This document shows, one piece after another, positions 59,425 through 64,000 of a stretch of 64,000 bases of DNA (position 1 is its first letter; every line of letters begins with the position of its first letter). The notes beneath the pieces were generated by a model, which saw only the letters and a program-made list of their open reading frames with translations, had not been told where the DNA came from and did not search any database. The translations under genes were made by a program, and so were the position numbers. The stretch spans positions 1-64,000 of the forward strand of contig JACMLX010000007.1 in the NCBI GenBank assembly GCA_014379355.1. Direction: 5' to 3'. The stretch is from Gemmatimonadaceae bacterium. GTDB lineage: Bacteria; Gemmatimonadota; Gemmatimonadetes; Gemmatimonadales; Gemmatimonadaceae.

Positions 59425-59670
59425 CGTATGGGGAGAGGGACCCGTAACCTACTCAGCCCGGGTGCTCAGGCGGTCAGGTACGTCGACATGAGAAACCGTA
59501 CACAATCAGACGACCGGGCCCGTCCATTCGTCCCATCCACTGGTGCCGTGTGGTGTCGGTGTGCGAGACGCTCGTCGCCGGACCGAAACGCTCCGGACCA
59601 TGCAGTCGGGCTGAAGGCCGCCGTGCGTCGTGAATGGAATCCGTGCCGCCGAGCGTCTACGTTAGGCCGG

Positions 59671-60234
59671 ATGCGAATGTCTGCGCTGAGCGCGCTCCTG
59701 ATCGTGGCCACGGCCTGTCATCATCCGACGAAAGCGGCGCCGCTGCCGTCAACCATTCCACCGCTGGCCGGCGAGAGTCAGATCGCGCTCGCGCTGCGCT
59801 ACATCGATGCCCGGATCGGGACGGGTGCGGCTGTCGGGCCCCGGCAGTGTGTCTACGTCCACTACACCGGCTGGCTCCTCGACGGCACGAAATTCGACTC
59901 CTCGCGCGACACGATGCCGAACGGGACGCCGCGCACACCGATCGGGTTTCCCCTCGCCGTCCGCCGGGTGATCGCCGGCTGGGACCTCGGCTTCGGCGAG
60001 ATGCGCGTTGGAGGTCAGCGGCGGCTCTTCATCCCGTTTCCGCTGGCGTACGGTGAGTCCGGACGGCCGCCCGTGATCCCCGCGCGTGCCGATCTCATCT
60101 TCGATCTCGAAGTGATGGCTGCCACAGACACGCTACCCGCCACCGAGACGACGCCACAGCGAGGCCCGACACCTCAGTGCGCCACGTGGGCTGCAATCAA
60201 GGATCGTCCGACGGGCGCGGCACTGCCGCGCTGA
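59671..60234 (+). CDS. FKBP-type peptidyl-prolyl cis-trans isomerase, putative lipoprotein
   Basis: VYVHYTGWLLDGTKFDSSRD, RVIAGWDLGFGEMRVGGQRRLFIPFPLAYGESG, IPARADLIFDLEVM; VATAC lipobox-like N-terminus. Confidence 0.88.
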   Translation: MRMSALSALLIVATACHHPTKAAPLPSTIPPLAGESQIALALRYIDARIGTGAAVGPRQCVYVHYTGWLLDGTKFDSSRDTMPNGTPRTPIGFPLAVRRVIAGWDLGFGEMRVGGQRRLFIPFPLAYGESGRPPVIPARADLIFDLEVMAATDTLPATETTPQRGPTPQCATWAAIKDRPTGAALPR

Positions 60235-60910
60235 CCACATCGATGGGACGCACCGTCACGCGGTGCTCGTCATCGTCGAGCGCGATCGACAACGAATAAC
60301 CGGGCATCGGCTCACGCGTCGACACGGTCCACTCATGCGCGGGACCGGTGCGAACCCGCACCGCGCGTTCATGCTCGACGGACGGGACGTCGATGGATTG
60401 CAGCGGAAATTCCAGTCCGATGCCAAGCGCCTTGATCACCGCTTCCTTGCGCGTCCAGCACTCGTAGAATTCGCGCGCGAATGCGTCGCCAGTGAGCCGG
60501 GACAGCACTTCGGCTTCGCGAGGGCCCATCACCTGCGGCACGAGGTCCCGTATCGCGCGCACAGTGCCATGAATCTCGACATCCACACCGATGCGCCCGC
60601 CGAACGCGATACCGATCGCCGCCAGCGCGCCGGAGTGCGACAGGTTGAAATCCATGGTGTCGTGTCCGTCAGCGGCCAGGTACGGCCGACCACGTGTGTC
60701 GCGCTCGAGCGGCAGCTCGGCCGCGCCAAGACCCGTCGCACTCGCCAGCAGGCGCCGCAGGGTCGCACGCGCCGTGATGAATGCGGCACCGTCCACGAGT
60801 CGTGCAAACCGCGCCGCCTGTTCCCGCTCCGATGGCGACAACAGCGCCAGATCGTCCGCGTCCGGTACGGGCGGCAACGCCACCAGCGTCACGGTGGCGT
60901 GGCGCTCCAT
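60197..60910 (-). CDS. Sfp-type 4'-phosphopantetheinyl transferase
   Basis: DFNLSHSG, GVDVE, FYECWTRKEAVIKALGIGL; ATG at 60910 overlaps the RND stop codon; 3' end overlaps the convergent FKBP gene by about 38 nt. Confidence 0.92.
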   Translation of the reverse strand: MERHATVTLVALPPVPDADDLALLSPSEREQAARFARLVDGAAFITARATLRRLLASATGLGAAELPLERDTRGRPYLAADGHDTMDFNLSHSGALAAIGIAFGGRIGVDVEIHGTVRAIRDLVPQVMGPREAEVLSRLTGDAFAREFYECWTRKEAVIKALGIGLEFPLQSIDVPSVEHERAVRVRTGPAHEWTVSTREPMPGYSLSIALDDDEHRVTVRPIDVVSAAVPRPSDDP

Positions 60911-63900
60911 CACTGCGCAGTCCCGGTGTGCACGCGCATCGCTCCGGCCTCCGCCCCGGCCGTTGCTGCGCCCGCCACAGCGCGCGCAGTGTGCACGGGA
61001 TAGCGCCGCTCTCGCCATGTCATCATCGCACGATACAACAACGGTAGCACGAACAGCGTCAACGCGGTCGATGTCACGAGCCCACCGATCACGACGGTCG
61101 CGAGCGGCCGCTGCACTTCACTGCCTGGTGACGTCGACAGTGCCATCGGTACGAAGCCGAGGCTCGCCACCAGTGCGGTCATCACGACCGGCCGCAACCG
61201 ATCCGCCGCACCGAGACGAACCGCTTCATCCACCGACTTGCCGGATGCCCGCAATGCGTTGATGGCCGAGATCAGCACGACGCCATTCAACACCGCGATG
61301 CCGAACAGTGCAATGAATCCGACGCTGGCCGACAGACTCAGGTTCAGTCCGCGAATCCACAGCGCCGCCACACCACCGACCAGCGCGAACGGCACGTTCG
61401 TGAGGATCAGCGCCGTCAGCCACACGCTGCGGAACGACAGGTACAGCAACAGCACGATCAGCAGCAGCGCTGCCGGAACCACCAGCTCCAGGCGCTTCAT
61501 GGCGCGCTGCTGATTCTCGAACTGGCCGCCCCATTCGAGGAACGTGCCGGGAGGCAGCTGCACCTCACGCGCCACGCGCGCCTGGACGTCCGTCACGAAT
61601 CCGCCGAGATCGCGACCGCGCACGTTCGACAGCACCAGCGTGCGCCGCTGTGCATCCTCGTGCCCGATGAGCTCCGGACCGGTGCCGGGCTCGACATCCG
61701 CAATCGTCGACAACGGCACCAGGGCACCAGCCGGCGATCGCACCATGAGACGTGAGAGTTCGTTCAGGTCGTTGCGCTGCGCGTCGGGATATCGCACGGC
61801 GACGCCGATACGGCGCGGGCCATTCACGATTTCGGTCGCGACCTCCGCACCGAGCGAGAGATTCATCGCGTCGCGCACATCGCCGACGGACAATCCATAC
61901 TGCGCCAGCGCGTCGCGGCGCGGCGTGACCCGCACCTGGCCCGTCCCTTCACTCACCTCCACCCCGACGTCGGCGCTGCCGGGCGTGGACGCGAGCACAC
62001 GGCGTATGCGGCTCGCGATCTGCGCATTCCTGCCAAGATCCGGGCCCACCACCTTGATGCCGAGGTCCGTGCGAATTCCGCTTTCCGCCTCGTCGAGTCG
62101 CATCGCGAGTGGTTGCGTGAATGACACCCACAAACCCGGCACCTGGCGCAACGCCGAGTCGAAGGCGGCCACGAGGCCGTCGGGATTCTTCGCCGTCGTC
62201 CAGTCGTCGCGCGGCTTGAGAATCACATACAGGTCGCCTTCGTAGAGGCCCATCGCTTCGGTGGCCAGGTCGGGACGCCCTTCCTTCGTCACCACGGTCA
62301 GCACTTCCGGAAACTTCTTCACGATGCGCTCCGCCGAGAGCGACAGCCGGGTGGCGTCGGCCAGCGAAATGCTCGGCGTGCGCCGCGTGTTGATCAGGAT
62401 CGCACCCTCGTCGAGCTTCGGCATGAACTCGGTGCCGATGCGGGACAGCGACGCGACCGAAACGATGACCATCACCACTGCCGCCGCGACGATCGCCCCG
62501 CCGTGATCGAACGTCCACAACAGTCCGCGGCGATAGCGGTCGCGCAGCCGCTCCTCGAGCGCGAGCGGTTCACTGTTCACGTGCCGGAGCAGCGCCAGCG
62601 ACGCCGCCGGCACGAACACGAGCGCGAGCAGCAGTGACCCGATGACGGCACACACGACGGTGAACGCCATCGGCTTGAACATGCGGCCTTCCATCCCTTC
62701 CAGTGCAAAGATCGGGATGTAGACCGCGACGATGATCGCGATACCGAACAGGATCGGACGTCCGACCTCGATCGCGGCGTCGCGGAACAGCGCGAACCGC
62801 TCCGCGGAGCCGGAGACGTCGTGGCCAGTGTCGTGTTCCGCTTTCTCGAGTCGATGCACGAAGTTCTCGACCATCACGATCGCGCCGTCCACGATCAATC
62901 CGAAGTCCAGCGCCCCGAGCGACATCAGGTTGGCGGAGTATCCGAACAGGTACATCCCACCGAACGCCATCAGCATCGAGAGGGGAATCACCGACGCGAC
63001 GATCAATGACGCACGGACGTTGCGAAGGAACGCGAACAGCACGATGATGACCAGCAGGCCACCTTCGATCAGGTTCTTCGTGATCGTGTATGTGGTGCGG
63101 CCGACGAGTTCCGTCTGATCATAGAACGGCGTGATCTTCACGTGCGCCGGCAACGCCGCGCGCACTTCATCGAGGCGCTTCGTCACGCCATCGATCACGA
63201 ACCGTGAATCCTGCCCGTTGAGCTTGAGCACCATGCCGGCGACGACTTCGTGCGTGCCATTTTCCGTCACGGCACCGTAGCGCGGCAGCCCTCCCTGCTT
63301 GACGGTCGCGACGTCGCCGACGCGAATCGGCACACCACCCGGTGCGCTGATCGCGACCTGCGTGATCTCCTGTGCATTGGTGAGCCGCCCCACGCCACGC
63401 ACGGTGTATCGCGTGCCGGCATGCTCGAGGTACGCGCCACCGAACGAGAGGTTGTTCTGCGCCAGCGCCCGATGCACATCGCCGAGCGTCAGGTTGCGCG
63501 CCGCGAGCTTCGCCGGATCGACTTCGACCTGCACCTGCTCGATCACGCCGCCCCACGAATTGACGTCGCTCACACCCGGCACCGTGCGCAGGCGCGGACG
63601 AATCGTGTAGTCGTGCAAAGCCTTCAGGTCGGACAGCGACATGGAGTCGCTCTGCACCGTGTACTGATACAACTCGCCCATGGGCGTGGACACGGGGCCC
63701 ATCTGCGGTTCGACGCCCGGCGGCAACGCGCCCTGCGCTTCGGCCAGCCGCTGCTGCACCAGCGTGCGCGCGAAGTAGAGGTCCGTGCCATCGGGAAACG
63801 GCACCGTGATCAGCGCCAGTCCCGACTTCGACACCGAGCGGACGCCGGTCACACCGGGCAATCCCATCAGCGACGACTCGAGCGGATACGTCACCAGCTG

Positions 63901-64000
63901 TTCGACTTCCTCCGGCGCGAGGCCCGGCGCGACCGTCGCGACATCGACGCGCACACCTGTGAGGTCCGGGAAAGCATCGAACGGAATCCGCGACAGCGCA
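60910..64000 (-). CDS. RND efflux pump, CzcA/CusA heavy-metal-efflux type (partial, N-terminus beyond right edge)
   Basis: RIPFDAFPDLTGVRVDVATVAPGLAPEEVEQLVTYPLE reads through the right edge; GALDFGLIVDGAIVMVEN, GIAVLNGVVLISAINALR. Confidence 0.9.
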   Translation of the reverse strand, partial: ALSRIPFDAFPDLTGVRVDVATVAPGLAPEEVEQLVTYPLESSLMGLPGVTGVRSVSKSGLALITVPFPDGTDLYFARTLVQQRLAEAQGALPPGVEPQMGPVSTPMGELYQYTVQSDSMSLSDLKALHDYTIRPRLRTVPGVSDVNSWGGVIEQVQVEVDPAKLAARNLTLGDVHRALAQNNLSFGGAYLEHAGTRYTVRGVGRLTNAQEITQVAISAPGGVPIRVGDVATVKQGGLPRYGAVTENGTHEVVAGMVLKLNGQDSRFVIDGVTKRLDEVRAALPAHVKITPFYDQTELVGRTTYTITKNLIEGGLLVIIVLFAFLRNVRASLIVASVIPLSMLMAFGGMYLFGYSANLMSLGALDFGLIVDGAIVMVENFVHRLEKAEHDTGHDVSGSAERFALFRDAAIEVGRPILFGIAIIVAVYIPIFALEGMEGRMFKPMAFTVVCAVIGSLLLALVFVPAASLALLRHVNSEPLALEERLRDRYRRGLLWTFDHGGAIVAAAVVMVIVSVASLSRIGTEFMPKLDEGAILINTRRTPSISLADATRLSLSAERIVKKFPEVLTVVTKEGRPDLATEAMGLYEGDLYVILKPRDDWTTAKNPDGLVAAFDSALRQVPGLWVSFTQPLAMRLDEAESGIRTDLGIKVVGPDLGRNAQIASRIRRVLASTPGSADVGVEVSEGTGQVRVTPRRDALAQYGLSVGDVRDAMNLSLGAEVATEIVNGPRRIGVAVRYPDAQRNDLNELSRLMVRSPAGALVPLSTIADVEPGTGPELIGHEDAQRRTLVLSNVRGRDLGGFVTDVQARVAREVQLPPGTFLEWGGQFENQQRAMKRLELVVPAALLLIVLLLYLSFRSVWLTALILTNVPFALVGGVAALWIRGLNLSLSASVGFIALFGIAVLNGVVLISAINALRASGKSVDEAVRLGAADRLRPVVMTALVASLGFVPMALSTSPGSEVQRPLATVVIGGLVTSTALTLFVLPLLYRAMMTWRERRYPVHTARAVAGAATAGAEAGAMRVHTGTAQ

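Noticed and set aside
1-64000. CRISPR arrays, tRNA/rRNA genes, IS elements, integrases
   Set aside because: No regular repeat-spacer pattern, no RNA gene signatures and no transposase/integrase motifs noticed while reading; repeated sequence is explained by homologous KS/AT domains.

Overview
High-GC window dominated by one minus-strand hybrid NRPS/PKS biosynthetic gene cluster of about 54 kb (about 5.49-59.42 kb). In transcription order (right to left) it reads: Wzm/Wzt-type ABC exporter (permease, ATPase); NRPS1 (docking-C-docking-C-A-PCP, Gly-like A code); PKS-A (KS-AT-KR-carrier); NRPS2 (docking-C-A-PCP); two alpha/beta hydrolases without a GxSxG serine; a type II thioesterase; six single-module cis-AT PKS proteins, M1 (KS-AT-DH-ER-KR-ACP), M2 (KS-AT-KR-ACP), M3 (KS-AT-DH-ER-KR-ACP), M4 (KS-AT-cMT-ACP), M5 (KS-AT-DH-cMT-ER-KR-ACP) and M6 (KS-AT-DH-cMT-KR-ACP). 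No terminal TE or reductase domain was seen. Most gene junctions overlap by 1-4 nt and no gap exceeds about 76 bp, so this looks like a single operon. Right flank: FKBP-type PPIase (+), Sfp-type PPTase translationally coupled to a CzcA/CusA-type RND pump (runs off the window). Left flank: S9 prolyl oligopeptidase (runs off the window, absent from the ORF track), flavin-reductase-like protein, LspA-like signal peptidase II, lipoprotein alpha/beta hydrolase, and a PepSY membrane protein preceded by a good Fur-box-like palindrome. Points most worth a second look: orphan docking ends at both termini, an internal TubC-type docking domain between tandem C domains, the hydrolase pair and TE splitting the assembly line in two, mixed alpha-methylation logic, and the Fur-box gene. 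All domain calls are by eye from motifs; no database searches were run.
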